A stretch of DNA of 64,000 nucleotides from Opeltia flavorubescens (Eukaryota > Ascomycota > Lecanoromycetes > Teloschistales > Teloschistaceae): the NCBI GenBank assembly GCA_000442125.1, contig KE546976.1, positions 806,001-870,000 of the forward strand. The letters are read 5' to 3'. The position numbers and the translations under genes are program-made. Of the stretch, positions 33,601 through 44,191 are shown one piece after another. The notes under the pieces are model-generated. The model saw only the letters and a program-made list of their open reading frames with translations. It was not told the DNA's origin and ran no database searches. Numbering within the stretch: position 1 is the first letter of the stretch; each line of letters begins with the position of its first letter.

Positions 33601-33986
33601 CAGCTTCCGTCTGCCTGGACTGTTTGTTCGTTTCGCGGCAAGGTTTTTACCTCCTCAAATTACTACCGGTCCATTACTCTACTACTCCTATTTTCATCTA
33701 GTACTTGTGACTGCGCGTTGTGTCCTCCCAATAGCAGCCGCAAGGTAAATTTATGCATGAGACAAGAAGGATCATCCAAAACCATGCTTTAATTCCCCCC
33801 CCCCAACGTTAGGTATGTCATTGAATTGCCTTTACACTGGTAAGTCCTTTTTGAAACACCATGCTCCTTGTATTTCATGTCTTTCGTTGTCCATGCCGGT
33901 ATAGGATCTTAAACGCCTGAGAAAAGTGAAGGTAGAAGCATGATATCGACACATCCGTTAAGCGAGCGTATCATAGCCACCTAGTC
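30608..33986. other. Long gene-free region upstream of the HAL-type kinase
   Basis: 3379 bp, the longest stretch without a supported gene. It contains the kinase promoter and leader on the right-hand side of the kinase, and the 3' end of the next kinase gene at its far end. The largest open frame is 162 codons on the plus strand (32376-32864), preceded by a TATAAG at 32261-32266, but the translation has no recognisable motif. A C10 homopolymer lies at 33795-33804. It may hold a long 5' leader, a lineage-specific gene or a noncoding transcript; none is shown by the sequence. Confidence 0.5.
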
Positions 33987-36349
33987 TTAACATCGTTGAC
34001 CTTCTGCTGCTTCTCCCTCGTCCTTTTGTTCCTGTTCTGCCGCGTCATCATCCTTCTGCTTTTCCTTCTTTCGGACTAACCCCAGGATCTTGCTCAGTCC
34101 ACCTTTCGGTGGCTCATCACCTACACTATCGCGGCCGATGAGATTCTGGTCATTACGAAACTGCTCCTTCTTCTCGACTCGCCGAGTGAGATAGAGTGTT
34201 TGTTCGGTGCCGGACCTCGACCGTATCCGCTCAATCTCTTCGGAGTAGGCCGTCTCGTATATGTTGGTTTCCGCAGCAGCAGGAGATTCGCTTACTGCCG
34301 GGGGGTCAGGCGGCTCATCGCCTCCGTAAGGTCCTACTGCGAGGAATAGGTGATCTTCCAATGGATTGTGTGCATGGCCTTTGCCATGGTCGTCTGTCGT
34401 GCTTGGTTTTGGGCGGTGATCTCTTGGTTGCACATGTATGTCTCTTTTCGATGTTGGACTTGTGGGTGTCTTGTTACTATCATGTCGGTCGGTGTGGGGC
34501 AGCTTGCCGTTTCCTGACGCTGTCGCATTGACGGCGACTGTGTGATTCGAGAGTGCATTTTCAATAGACGAGATGTCTGGGTCTCGATGAATCCCTTCTG
34601 CGGCTAGAGCTTGCTCCACCGGCCGGCGGTCTGCTGTATCCACACTTCTTGCAGTCCGTGGCCGAGGTGCAGATTGTTCGTCCCGTAGCATCGATGACGG
34701 GGGTTGCACCAGCCTTGTCTCACGGCCCAGAATGCCGCTCATACGACCAGGCTTCTTTCTCTCAATCAATCTTTTGAACGCCTTTACAGCTTTCATCTAG
34801 CAATATAAGCATCAACAAAGCATGATCAGTCAGAAAACATACAAGAACCATCACATTGCCAAGATTTCCGGTTATCGCGTTATTTGTCTCTTCTTCCGTA
34901 GGTGGCTCGATCAGATTCGCCGTATTCTCCTCTTTGGATAACAGTGGATCATCCCCGTTCTTTGTTACCCATGGGTGTTCCTGGACTGGTCAGCCATTAA
35001 ACTTGATCTTCCGTTGGGCATAAGCTTCGTACTCGCAGCTCCTCCATCGTTATTCTCCTTCTTGGGTCCTTCTCTAGTAACCTGACGATCAAATCTTTCA
35101 TGCTATCGCTGCATCCTGATCCCGAGCCAATACTCAAAGGCTCGGTTCTAATACATTCATATAGTTGAAGTACACCCGGCTTCTCGAAAGGTATTTTGCC
35201 AAATCGCAAGCAGTACAGTGTAATACCCATTGACCAAATATCGGCGGCTTTGCCAGATATGTCGCCATGCTTCGCAACACACAGCTCCGGGGGCATGAAC
35301 GCAGGAGAGCCTGCCGACTTGGCGGTCCTCATTTCCGAGGACTTTTCAAACATCTCTGAGACACCGAAGTCAACCACCTTGAGGACATTGTCCTCTGTAA
35401 GCAAGCAATTGTCCGGCTTTATGTCCCTGTGTACCACGCCTTGCGCATGCAAGTACTCAATACCCAGCATGAGATCCCGAAACCAATATCTGCACAATTC
35501 CTCGTCGTACGGATCTGCGGTCTCGTCCACGCCAACCTTCATGATGACACCCTTTTTGCACATTTCTAAGACCATATACAAGGAATCTTCGTCGGGATCG
35601 TCAAGGACCTCAATTAGTGAGACTACGTTGTCGTGGTTGAGTTTTTTCATGATTGCTATCTCTTCCTTGATTAGATATAGCGAGTTCCCTTGAGCATTTT
35701 TATCCTGATCGTCGGATGCACTATGACGGTGAAGAGGAGAGTTGAAGCCCAAACCAGCTGCGAGGTGGCCAGGCCTCCGCACGTGATGGGGGCTTCGAAG
35801 TACATTGCTTTGTGCTCGCTTGCGCAGGCGGGACTTTGAAAATTCTTTGACTGCCTAGACGAATGATTTAGTCGCTGCCAGCTCGAACAGGAGAACCAGC
35901 GTCACGGTGAAAACTGAGTATCCTCGTACGACGGGTTTGATCCCTTACATATTCATTCCCATGCTGGTCGACAGCAAGATGCACAGCTCCAAAAGAACCT
36001 CGTCCAATTTCTTGTTTAATGACATATTGATTGATACGGTGCACAGCAGCTCCATCGTCCTCGCTGTTGGTGTACTCTGATCGAGCGTGAAGGGTTTCTT
36101 TGACTGGCTTGGCACTTGATGCATGGCGAACATGATGTCGCAGTGGGCTCTCGTAGGCAGGCAGCGAGCTGGTCATGGATCAGAATGACATTGACAATGA
36201 TTGGGGAGAATCGGTTATTACGTGTGTCTCAAATTTGGGGGACGGATGTTGTCCGTGTGCCCTGGAATATCAATTGAAATACCGCGTGAAGGAAGGAGAC
36301 CAGCCGCTTCACTTTCGGCGGTGGTCTCTGGCTCTAATGTAGGAGGCAT
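33987..36349 (-). CDS. CaMKK-like / SNF1-activating type Ser/Thr kinase
   Basis: Kinase resembling animal CaMKK, fission yeast Ssp1 and yeast Sak1/Tos3/Elm1, which phosphorylate the activation loop of SNF1/AMPK and related kinases. Five exons: 36349-36222, 36168-35949, 35854-35033, 34980-34843 and 34796-33987; introns 53, 94, 52 and 46 bp; 705 aa. Exon 1 (MPPTLEPETTAESEAAGLLP) splices into SLPAYESPLRHHVRH. The kinase domain (about 88-398) has GRGSFGAVHLAVD, EYAVKEFSKSRLRKR with the ATP lysine, HRDIKPDNCLL, VVDFGVSEMF and SAGSPAFMPPELC; the RP-rich insert after the lysine (HHVRRPGHLAAGLGFNSP) is typical of CaMKK. The splice to EHPWVTKNGDDPLL completes subdomain XI. The C-terminal 270 residues are a basic start (MKAVKAFKRLIERKK) followed by low complexity. 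It is divergent from BET5. Confidence 0.92.
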
Positions 36350-36639
36350 CTTGTGAGGATAATCCTAAACAGAAGATCTGCTTCAACAATCAATAGTGCC
36401 AATGCTCTTGTGAAAATTCTTTAGGTTGGAGCCATGAGGCTGCAGCTGGTGCAAAAAACNGCCCCCACTGGGGGTTGCTGCCCCTCGAGCCCATCGGTGT
36501 GCCTGACGAAACATACTCTATCGTGGTGTGATTTAGTGAAAGCTTGGTATCAAAGTCCCAGTACCCAGGGAAACTTTTGCCGATGATTTGCGACGGCGAT
36601 TTTCCAAAATCCCTCCCTTCCGCACTTCCAGCCGCTATC
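36350..36639. promoter_or_regulatory. Divergent promoter region, CaMKK-like kinase / BET5
   Basis: 290 bp between outward-facing start codons, containing one undetermined base at 36460 next to a run of A and C. No motif was identified with confidence. Confidence 0.4.
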
Positions 36640-37290
36640 ATGGTTGTCTACTCGTTCTACGTCTTCGACAGGCACGGTATCAATTTCCAGACGCTCCCCA
36701 AACCATGTCTAAAGCTAATACCCTCATAAGCCGAGTGCATTTACAAAAAAAGATGGACACCACGACCCACCAGCACTAGCTCCAAAAGCCAGCAGCCCAA
36801 TAAATTACCGGATGGCGCACAGCAACCAAAGGCGCTCAGCGCTGAAGATGATGCCAAGCTCATCTTTGGTACTATATTCTCTTTGCGGAATATGGTCAGG
36901 AAATTGGGCGGTCCAGATGACAAGTAAAAAATTCCCTGCTCTGCGTAGCAAAATCAAAGCTCTAATATGTGCAACATCACAGTTTCATATCGTATCGGAC
37001 AGGTCAATACAAGCTTCATTACTACGAGACACCCACCTCATTGAAATTTGTCATGGTCACGGATACCAAGACGAACAATCTGAGAATTGTCCTTCACCAA
37101 ATCTACGTTAGTCTCTATGTGGAATACGTGGTTAAGAACCCGTTATCACCTATCGAGCATGCAGGAGGCGTCGGTGTCAACTGCGAGATGTTTGAGCTCG
37201 GAGTCGAGCAATTCGTGGTATGTCTCTTCTGGGAGGATCCATAGTCACCCAGCTACTAACTATACGCAGAATGCCTCCTTGATGAGTTGA
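36640..37290 (+). CDS. BET5: TRAPP complex subunit Bet5
   Basis: Core subunit of the TRAPP tethering complexes, which act as exchange factors for Ypt1/Rab1 in ER-Golgi and Golgi traffic. Four exons: 36640-36676, 36731-36923, 36983-37217 and 37270-37290; introns 54, 59 and 52 bp; 161 aa (yeast 159). Exon 1 encodes MVVYSFYVFDRH, the conserved longin-like start; exon 2 has AECIYKKRW and KLIFGTIFSLRNMVRKLGG; exon 3 has SYRTGQYKLHYYETPTSLKF, VMVTDT and VSLYVEYVVKNPLSP. The last exon adds only six residues (NASLMS). No single open frame exceeds about 90 codons, so the gene is invisible without splicing. A Ser/Gln/Pro loop at about residues 22-45 is the usual variable region. Confidence 0.93.
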
Positions 37291-37452
37291 AGGTCTTACC
37301 AATCCTAAGCCTGAAATCTGATGAAAGGCGGCTCATTGCCGGATGACTAAGTTTCACGCCGGCAGCTTGCAACAATAGGCTAGGTTCTCAGTCGGCTTTC
37401 AATAAATCCTGGGTTCGGTCATGCGCCCATTTCAGGCTGTTGCAATGACGTC

Positions 37453-38366
37453 CTAATAGAAAGACTCAACCATAGTGTCCTTGTGCGTGGTGTTGATCCC
37501 TTCTGGACCCATTCCTTCACTCAACTTGAACACGCTCTCCATGACTTGGAGCTCTGTGGCGGTGGTGTCCAGTCCGGTCACTGCCATCCAATCATTCACG
37601 ACCATCCCTGCCCCGACCACTGACGATCCTCGATTGACGCTACCAGCTACCAGTGGTATCTGCAGCAAGCTTGAGAGCTCATCTTGGTCTTGTATCGAGG
37701 TTTTGGGGTGCACGATGCCTCCACGATTGGAAAGCGCCATGTATGAACCGACAAGGACGTTATCAGCAATGGTCTGGCGGAAGACCTCAACACCGAGAGT
37801 ATCGGCGACTCTGTTATACGAGGTCAGTAAACTGNTTAGCCTGAGTGAGTAAAAAGATTATGCATACATCTCCTCTGTCTCCCTCTCGATATCAGGATGA
37901 ACTAGCGCAACGTGGTCGTTGCAAGCAATCACATTTCCTAGCGCCGATAGTCTTTCCTCGATCCGCTGTATCTTGACCTCGTCCGGGATTGAATTTCTCA
38001 AGTGCTGCAATTCCTGGTCCGTGGTAGAGGTAGGCACCAATAGGCCTTTGCGATTCCTATTCCGATCAACTCGTGGTGCCTATTTTGAAAGCTAGGCATC
38101 TTGCCCATACCCTGCAGTCAATCGACCGACGATCCTTGTGCCTGCGATGGTAGCACGGCATATAGGTATCACGTCCTGCAGCTCTGCTTCGAAGATGCTG
38201 TAGAAGTTCTCCGAGGCGCCTATGCCGGTAACGGCGTAGGCATTGGTAAGGGTTGAAAAGACACCAACTCTGCCGGAAGAAATTAAAGTCAACCAGCAGA
38301 TTCATCATAATACCTGGAAAGCTGGACGTACTCGTTCGAACCTTCGAATTGTGCGCGCACAGCCAT
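37453..38366 (-). CDS. TIF6: Translation initiation factor 6 (ribosome anti-association factor)
   Basis: eIF6 binds the pre-60S subunit, supports its nucleolar maturation and blocks joining to 40S until it is released by Efl1/Sdo1. Four exons: 38366-38332, 38269-38111, 38056-37868 and 37810-37453; introns 62, 54 and 57 bp; 246 aa, the universal length. Reads MAVRAQFE at the start, then [115 protein letters not shown] and [20 protein letters not shown]. The C-terminus keeps Ser/Thr after DTMVESFY but is otherwise short. An undetermined base at 37835 lies in the third intron and does not touch the protein. Convergent with BET5, 162 bp apart. Confidence 0.96.
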
Positions 38367-38995
38367 GACTGGTTCTAGAGATTTAGCGGGGACAGTGTAA
38401 ATTCTGGACGAGAAAGAAGGTTGAAGCAGCAGAAATAGATGACCGATTGGGAGTGGAAGAGTATTTCTCGTCTGGGATGTCGCCGGTAGAATGTACAAGT
38501 ATTTATGCTAATCACCTTGTGCCATCCTTATTATTCTCGTTGGAGGGGCAAAATACCCGAGTCGGAGCTTTTGGCGAAGAGTCACCGGTGCATGACTCAT
38601 GCCTGCACCCATTTTTAATTCATCTCATACTCGTTCTTGCAGTCATCCTTGCTTCAACATGAAAAGTCGTGCAAGCATTGCATTGTGGACAAGGAGTCAT
38701 ATGAATCCGGAGCAGTCTGACAACGCCCATACGTGCGATCAAGACCTCATGCATTGTACTGATCTGTCCCAAAGTATTTACATTTGGACTCACCATATGC
38801 ACTTCCATTCACACATCCCTTTGCTTCTACTGCCCTACCAGACCATGTACTAAAAAGCTGCCAGAGAGCTATGACTTTCTTCCCTGACGCCGCCGTCAGT
38901 CCGTGAGGATGCCCGCCATATACCAATGCTTCTTGACCATCATAATAACAGGTTTCATTGTCACATACAAAAAAAGACATAAAAACAAGCACAGA
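38367..38995. other. Intergenic region, TIF6 promoter side
   Basis: 629 bp between the TIF6 start and the stop of the next minus-strand gene; expected to hold the TIF6 promoter and the neighbour's 3' end. No gene or motif supported. Confidence 0.5.
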
Positions 38996-40612
38996 TCATG
39001 ACTCGATCTGCCGAAATATCGGCGACGTTATCCTTGGTATCGGGGAATTTAATACTGGCACTGACGAGGTAATAATCGGCATTTGAGGCGAAGTCACCGT
39101 CTCCTGACTAGTCTGCGACAGCTGCGATGTCGTTGAGACAGCGGAAGGGAAACGTCCCGGCATTGATGGCCTAGAATCCTGCACTGTATATCGTAGCATT
39201 TCGCCGTTCGGCGACCTCGGCGACCTTGGCGTGGTAGGCGTTCTCGACGCCATGAAGTCACTGAAGCTCTCCGAGCGAATCAAAGGACTAGGACTCGAGG
39301 GCAAACTTCCCGACCTCATTCTCTTTAATATGCGTTGATTTATCAACTGCCCAGCGCCAGGAGCTGCTGTTACAATGGTTGTTGGCGAAGTGTTAGGGGG
39401 TGGCGCTGGACTGCAGCTTCGAAAAAGGGGATGAATGTGGTCTTCGCTGGATGCTGACCGCGCTCGGGACATTGGTCGTGAGATGGTTGGTTGAGGCAAT
39501 GGACTGGGCGGTGGGCTCTCGCTTGATCCATGCTGAAAGAATGGCCCTTCCAGTGCTTTTGCTGGTGATGGTGACCTACTACCTGGTATCGGTTCGAGGG
39601 CTGATGGCTTGACTACTGGCGATGACTGGAGAACGGTTTCACGTATATGAGACCCAACACCAGATGTATCCCACGAATCGAATGCTTCGTCCTGGCTGGC
39701 CCGGGCTTTGGTTGCAGGATTATCAAGCGATGACCGGGACTGAAGGGCATGCTGACGGTTGAGGAACTTGCCTTTCGCTGTAGTCGGCCGAGTTTTAATT
39801 GATAGCGAGGATCGCAGAGATGCTGCTTCTGACGGTGGCGCCGACGGTGAGTTGGAACTTGATGGCTCTCCTTGGAAAGGATTCGACTGGACCGTGGTGG
39901 ATGTTGTCGGTCTGCTTGGCTCAATCATCTCCTGGTGCTCGTCCGGTGTAGAGAGGCTGGGTTCTTGGACCGACTTTGGGATTGGATGGCTGGCCCACGC
40001 TAGGCAAGCAAAAAACAAGATCTGGGTGATGACCGAGACGCCCCAAAGAATAAAGCTCACAAACAGATAGGTCGATATTCGCAAACCCATCATATACGAT
40101 GGCACCTCACTGCGACTGGTGTTTGCCCATCCGAGGAGCGCGCCAACTGCGATCCCTCCGACAATTGAGGGGACCATCCCCAGGGCGAACAACAGAGAAT
40201 GTCTCCCCCGGCCTCCATTCATTTCTCCAGATCCACCGAAGCTTTTGCGCTGGCGAATGTGACAGAGAAGCATATACACCACGGTGCACCAGGACAGCAC
40301 CTCAATGATAGCTGCAACGAGAGCCAGAATGCAGGTCTTTCGGCGCTGAAGAGTCAAGATAACAGCCATCATCACAACAAAAATGAGGATTGTCAGAGTT
40401 GCAAGAACTGCGACGAACCCAGCAAAGCTGGGTAGCAAGGTACGGGCCATACTGCGCTTAGGACGAGGATGCCGTGAGGTTTGGACAGGTTGCGTTGTAG
40501 AATGTCGAGAGGTAAGAGGATTCGAATGAGGCAGCAAATGCGTTTCGGGAGCCGCTTGATGTGAAGCTCGATCGAAAGCTGCGTCAAGCTCAAGGTCTTC
40601 GGTTTGCGTCAT
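38996..40612 (-). CDS. Four-TM membrane protein with long disordered tail, unknown function
   Basis: I do not recognise a characterised family. A single exon of 538 codons (start MTQTEDLELDAAFDRASHQ). After a polar N-terminus of about 57 residues there are four hydrophobic segments: about 60-84 (AGFVAVLATLTILIFVVMMA), 95-114, 137-160 (SIVGGIAVGALLGWA) and 176-202 (TYLFVSFILWGVSVI). The remaining 330 residues are Ser/Pro/Thr-rich with many SP and TP sites, and so are probably cytosolic, disordered and open to proline-directed phosphorylation. The topology resembles SUR7/claudin-like or MARVEL-type fungal proteins in TM count only; this is not a family assignment. It is one of three intronless genes in the window. 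Start and stop are unambiguous, and codon-level signs (steady hydrophobic and low-complexity blocks in one frame) support it as real. Confidence 0.82.
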   Translation of the reverse strand: MTQTEDLELDAAFDRASHQAAPETHLLPHSNPLTSRHSTTQPVQTSRHPRPKRSMARTLLPSFAGFVAVLATLTILIFVVMMAVILTLQRRKTCILALVAAIIEVLSWCTVVYMLLCHIRQRKSFGGSGEMNGGRGRHSLLFALGMVPSIVGGIAVGALLGWANTSRSEVPSYMMGLRISTYLFVSFILWGVSVITQILFFACLAWASHPIPKSVQEPSLSTPDEHQEMIEPSRPTTSTTVQSNPFQGEPSSSNSPSAPPSEAASLRSSLSIKTRPTTAKGKFLNRQHALQSRSSLDNPATKARASQDEAFDSWDTSGVGSHIRETVLQSSPVVKPSALEPIPGSRSPSPAKALEGPFFQHGSSESPPPSPLPQPTISRPMSRARSASSEDHIHPLFRSCSPAPPPNTSPTTIVTAAPGAGQLINQRILKRMRSGSLPSSPSPLIRSESFSDFMASRTPTTPRSPRSPNGEMLRYTVQDSRPSMPGRFPSAVSTTSQLSQTSQETVTSPQMPIITSSVPVLNSPIPRITSPIFRQIES

Positions 40613-42159
40613 GGTTAAATCAATTGGGGCAGAGAACGGAAATATTGACTACGGTTCCTGGTTCGCGAGGCGGCAAAAGCGATTAAGCGTAGTATTTCCC
40701 TCAGTGAAAAGAAGGCAATGTGGAGCGATGCTGTCGGCAAAGCTTGACACTGGTTCGCAAACGCGGTCGGCTCTCGCTATCATACAATTGCCGCAACGAG
40801 TGGTCGACTCGTTCCAATGGCTCAGGCTTCGAAAGACGATGTTGTACAATATTCGAGGTGAAGAAGGAAAAAAGTGGTCAACGCGTGGGCGAGTTGTGGA
40901 TGGGGTCGACGCGAATTCGCTTCCAGGATCTGGTAGGATCCGTATGCACTGCCTTGACCTCAAGCGGCTGAGGGTTGCATATTCGACCCAATAATTTAAT
41001 GAAGCGTCATGTATGATACAAAGATTGATTGATGACAGGAGGTTCACGACTAGCACCAAATAAAAAAACTCCTAAGTTTTGAACATGAAGACATTAAGAA
41101 CAGCAACATCACACACCAAGAAGATTGAGAACCCAAACCATACAGATAGAAATGCTCCAAGCATGAGATGACCAAACATCCATGTTCTTGGGAGAAGCTG
41201 TGGAGAGAGACATACTCACCCGCCCCAATTAATTTTGATCCGACCTTTGTTTATGCTGTCAGACCCTTGGTCAGCACGCGCGTGCGTGACGCGAGACCAA
41301 AAAGCTTGGCTATGTCAAGTCATATTACGTACGCCAAGACACCGTAGTTAGCGTAGGACTCATCGTTGTCGTGCCTGTGCTTGGATTTCAACCGTCTTGA
41401 TTTTGGATACAGACTAAGGTATACCTCTATGGCCAGCTTCCATAGATCTACATAAGATTCTTCATTGGATGATGATGGAAACTAAGCGACGACTGCCGTC
41501 TTTGGTGTACACTGACGAACTCAGCCTTCAAGTAAGCTTAAGGCTTTGAAGTCGGTACCCAATACATAGCCAGATTGGAAGACTGTACCGAGCTGTCGGT
41601 CCAGACACGGTTTACCAACAACTACCGTCGCTGTATCATCTTGCATATATCTTGCATATTTCAACTATTCTTCGAGAAGGTACTGGTTTATCGATACTCT
41701 GGAACCGTCATATTTTTTCAGATATGTTTGGTTCGGACTTCATTCGTTGTCTTAGGCACTTAAGGTTCAGATAAGGCGGTACCAATGTGGATGACTCCGA
41801 GCCCAACACATAATAATCCGTTCCTAAATGTCCAAGATAATGATAAAAAGAGGCATACAGATGAAGAGTAAAGTACGTCGGAACTGGAACAAGTTGATAA
41901 GTGAGGCTTACATCATAATGATATGCATTAAACCTTGCTAGCGCCGGGCGGCTAAGTAGTGTAGTGTTCTAATCTACTTTACAGTTACGAAGTTCTTCTG
42001 CCTGAAGCCCATGAACATTGATAAATTCCATCTCTCGCGTTGAGATTTCGTCGCTTTGAACTCACAAGGGAACAAGGGAGACTTTGATTATTCTTTTCAA
42101 ATCTTCCTATACAGATTTGCTTGGAAATCGCCACCCAAATTGGTTTGAAGTAGGCCAAA
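40613..42159. other. Divergent intergenic region, membrane protein / RAD23
   Basis: 1547 bp between outward-facing start codons. It is AT-rich in parts and holds only short frames. Seen in it: an inverted repeat with arms TTGGTC (41267-41272) and GACCAA (41295-41300) enclosing the palindrome GCACGCGCGTGC (41274-41285), and a short motif CAGATAAGGCGGTACCA near 41768 that recurs in near-identical form after RAD23 (near 43881). No gene is supported. Confidence 0.5.
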
Positions 42160-43718
42160 ATGAAGCTCACTTTCAAAGTTGGTTGCATCCTTTTATTCTC
42201 ACAGATGGAGATGCTCACGGAATCATTACCCGCAGGATCTGAAGCAACAAAAGTTCGAGATCGAGGCAGAACCTTCCGAGACCGTAAGGATCCTCATGAC
42301 CGACAAAATCCTGTACTTTGATTGATATCAATCGTCGATAGATCGGCACAGTCAAGGGAAAGATTTCGAAAGAGAAAGGTTGGGAGGTCAGCCAGCAGAA
42401 GCTTATTTACTCAGGTACTTTCTACAGCTATGAAATTCGCATCCCTATGCTCGTACACTCTGCTGATAATACCTTGTGGACAGGCAAGATATTACAAGAT
42501 GCAAACACCGTTGAATCATACAATATCGAGGAGAAAGGCTTCATAGTTTGTATGTATTCGAAGGTATGTTTTATGTAGACAAATCCGGCTAGGCGGAAGA
42601 GCTGCGCTCACAAAAATAATAGCCTAAAGCAGCACCCACTGCCTCGTCATCAACTGCAAAAGCCACCTCAACGCCCGCTTCGTCTACTACAAATACACCC
42701 GCTGCACCTGCTGCTCCTGCGCCAAGTTCTTCCAACACGGCTGACGCTCCAGCCACGCCATCTCCAGCTCCTGCAGCTTCAACAGCCGCCGAAGCCGGAA
42801 ATTTCAATGATCCATCCGCACTTACTCTTGGCCCCCAACGGGATGCTGCTGTTCAGAACATGGAGAGCATGGGCTTCCCAAGAGCCGAAATTGAACGAGC
42901 TATGAGGGCAGCCTACTTCAATCCAGACCGCGCAGTCGAATATTTGATCAACGTAAACTTTGATGCCGCCTCCAAGTGAGCATATAGCACTAACCCAGTG
43001 TAGGGCATCCCTGAAAACATTCAGCAAGAGCAGCAACAAGCATCAAGAGGCACAGCGGGTGGAGCTCGACAGACTGCCCCTGCAGCATCACAACAGGCAT
43101 CAGCAACCACAGCGGCGCCATCAGCACCAGCAGAAACGGGCAGCGATACAGGTGATCAACCTATAAACCTATTCGAAGCTGCCGCGCAAGCTGGCCGTGG
43201 TGGTGGTGCTGCCGGTGCTGGGCGAGGTAGAGGCGGAGGCGCAGCAGGAGCAGGCCTCGCCGGTGCTGGCGCGGGAGCCGGTAGAGGCGCTGGAGGGGTG
43301 GCAAACCTCGATTTTTTGCGTAATAACCCTCAATTTCAACAACTTCGCCAGGTCGTACAGAGTCAGCCGCAGATGCTGGAGCCGATCTTACAGCAAGTCG
43401 GCGCTGGAAACCCTCAGCTTGCTCAACTGATCCAAGATCATCCAGACCAATTCTTGCAACTACTGAGCGAGGATGCCGATAACGATGCACCAGCGCCACC
43501 TGGAGCTCAGGAGGTCTTTGTTAACGAAGAAGAGCGTGAAGCAATTGAGAGAGTGAGCGCTTCGCAATGTATAAGCTGACGTTTGCTGACCCCACCAGCT
43601 CTGTCGTCTTGGCTTCGACCGAGACATGGTCATTCAAGCATACTTTGCTTGCGACAAAAATGAAGAATTAGCTGCGAATTTCCTGTTCGACCAGCCACCC
43701 GAGGATGACGAGAATTGA
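42160..43718 (+). CDS. RAD23: UV excision repair and proteasome shuttle protein Rad23
   Basis: Adapter that carries ubiquitinated proteins to the proteasome and, with Rad4/XPC, helps recognise DNA damage in nucleotide excision repair. Seven exons: 42160-42177, 42236-42283, 42342-42414, 42484-42563, 42623-42952, 43004-43552 and 43599-43718; introns 58, 58, 58, 69, 59, 51 and 46 bp minus none missing, six in all; 405 aa. The ubiquitin-like domain (1 to about 74) is spread over four small exons: [55 protein letters not shown]. After an Ala/Pro/Thr linker comes UBA1 (about 143-183, [20 protein letters not shown]), a Gly/Ala-rich segment, the XPC-binding domain (about 284-337, [20 protein letters not shown]) and UBA2 at the C-terminus ([20 protein letters not shown]). 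The start is placed by splicing, as the first coding exon is six codons. Confidence 0.95.
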
Positions 43719-44191
43719 CCAAGCTAAAAGTCAACTCAAAAGGCCCCTCTTGCTTTGATTGTGGATATCGAAGACAGCCCTATTGCGGATCACATTATCA
43801 TTGGCGGCAGAGAAATGCCCTGGCTTGCGTGTAATTCTTCCATCCAAACGACAGGATGTGTTTCTTCAGAGGTACGAGCATCAGATAGGCGGTACCACGA
43901 ATGAAACGCATCATTAAAAGGGCGCATAAGGCGTGCAGGACATTGCGAGTTGTGATGGTTTGCTGCTAATGTCTTATCTGCTTGCCTTTTTGGACAAGAG
44001 TCAGTGGCAAAATGCTATCGTGTACCGACGACGACCCATTTCCAACAGTGACCGCCGTAAGGTGATATATAAGACTGCATTGTGATCAATATGCTGGTGG
44101 ATTATTCGGGCGCCCACAGTTACAACGCCAACTGTAGGTACGAATGAGAACGCTAGCTTCTTAGCTGGTTGCTATGGGACATGATTTAGTT
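43719..44191. other. Convergent 3' intergenic region, RAD23 / SMP3
   Basis: 473 bp between facing stops. It holds the second copy of the GGCGGTACCA-type motif near 43881; nothing else is supported. Confidence 0.5.
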
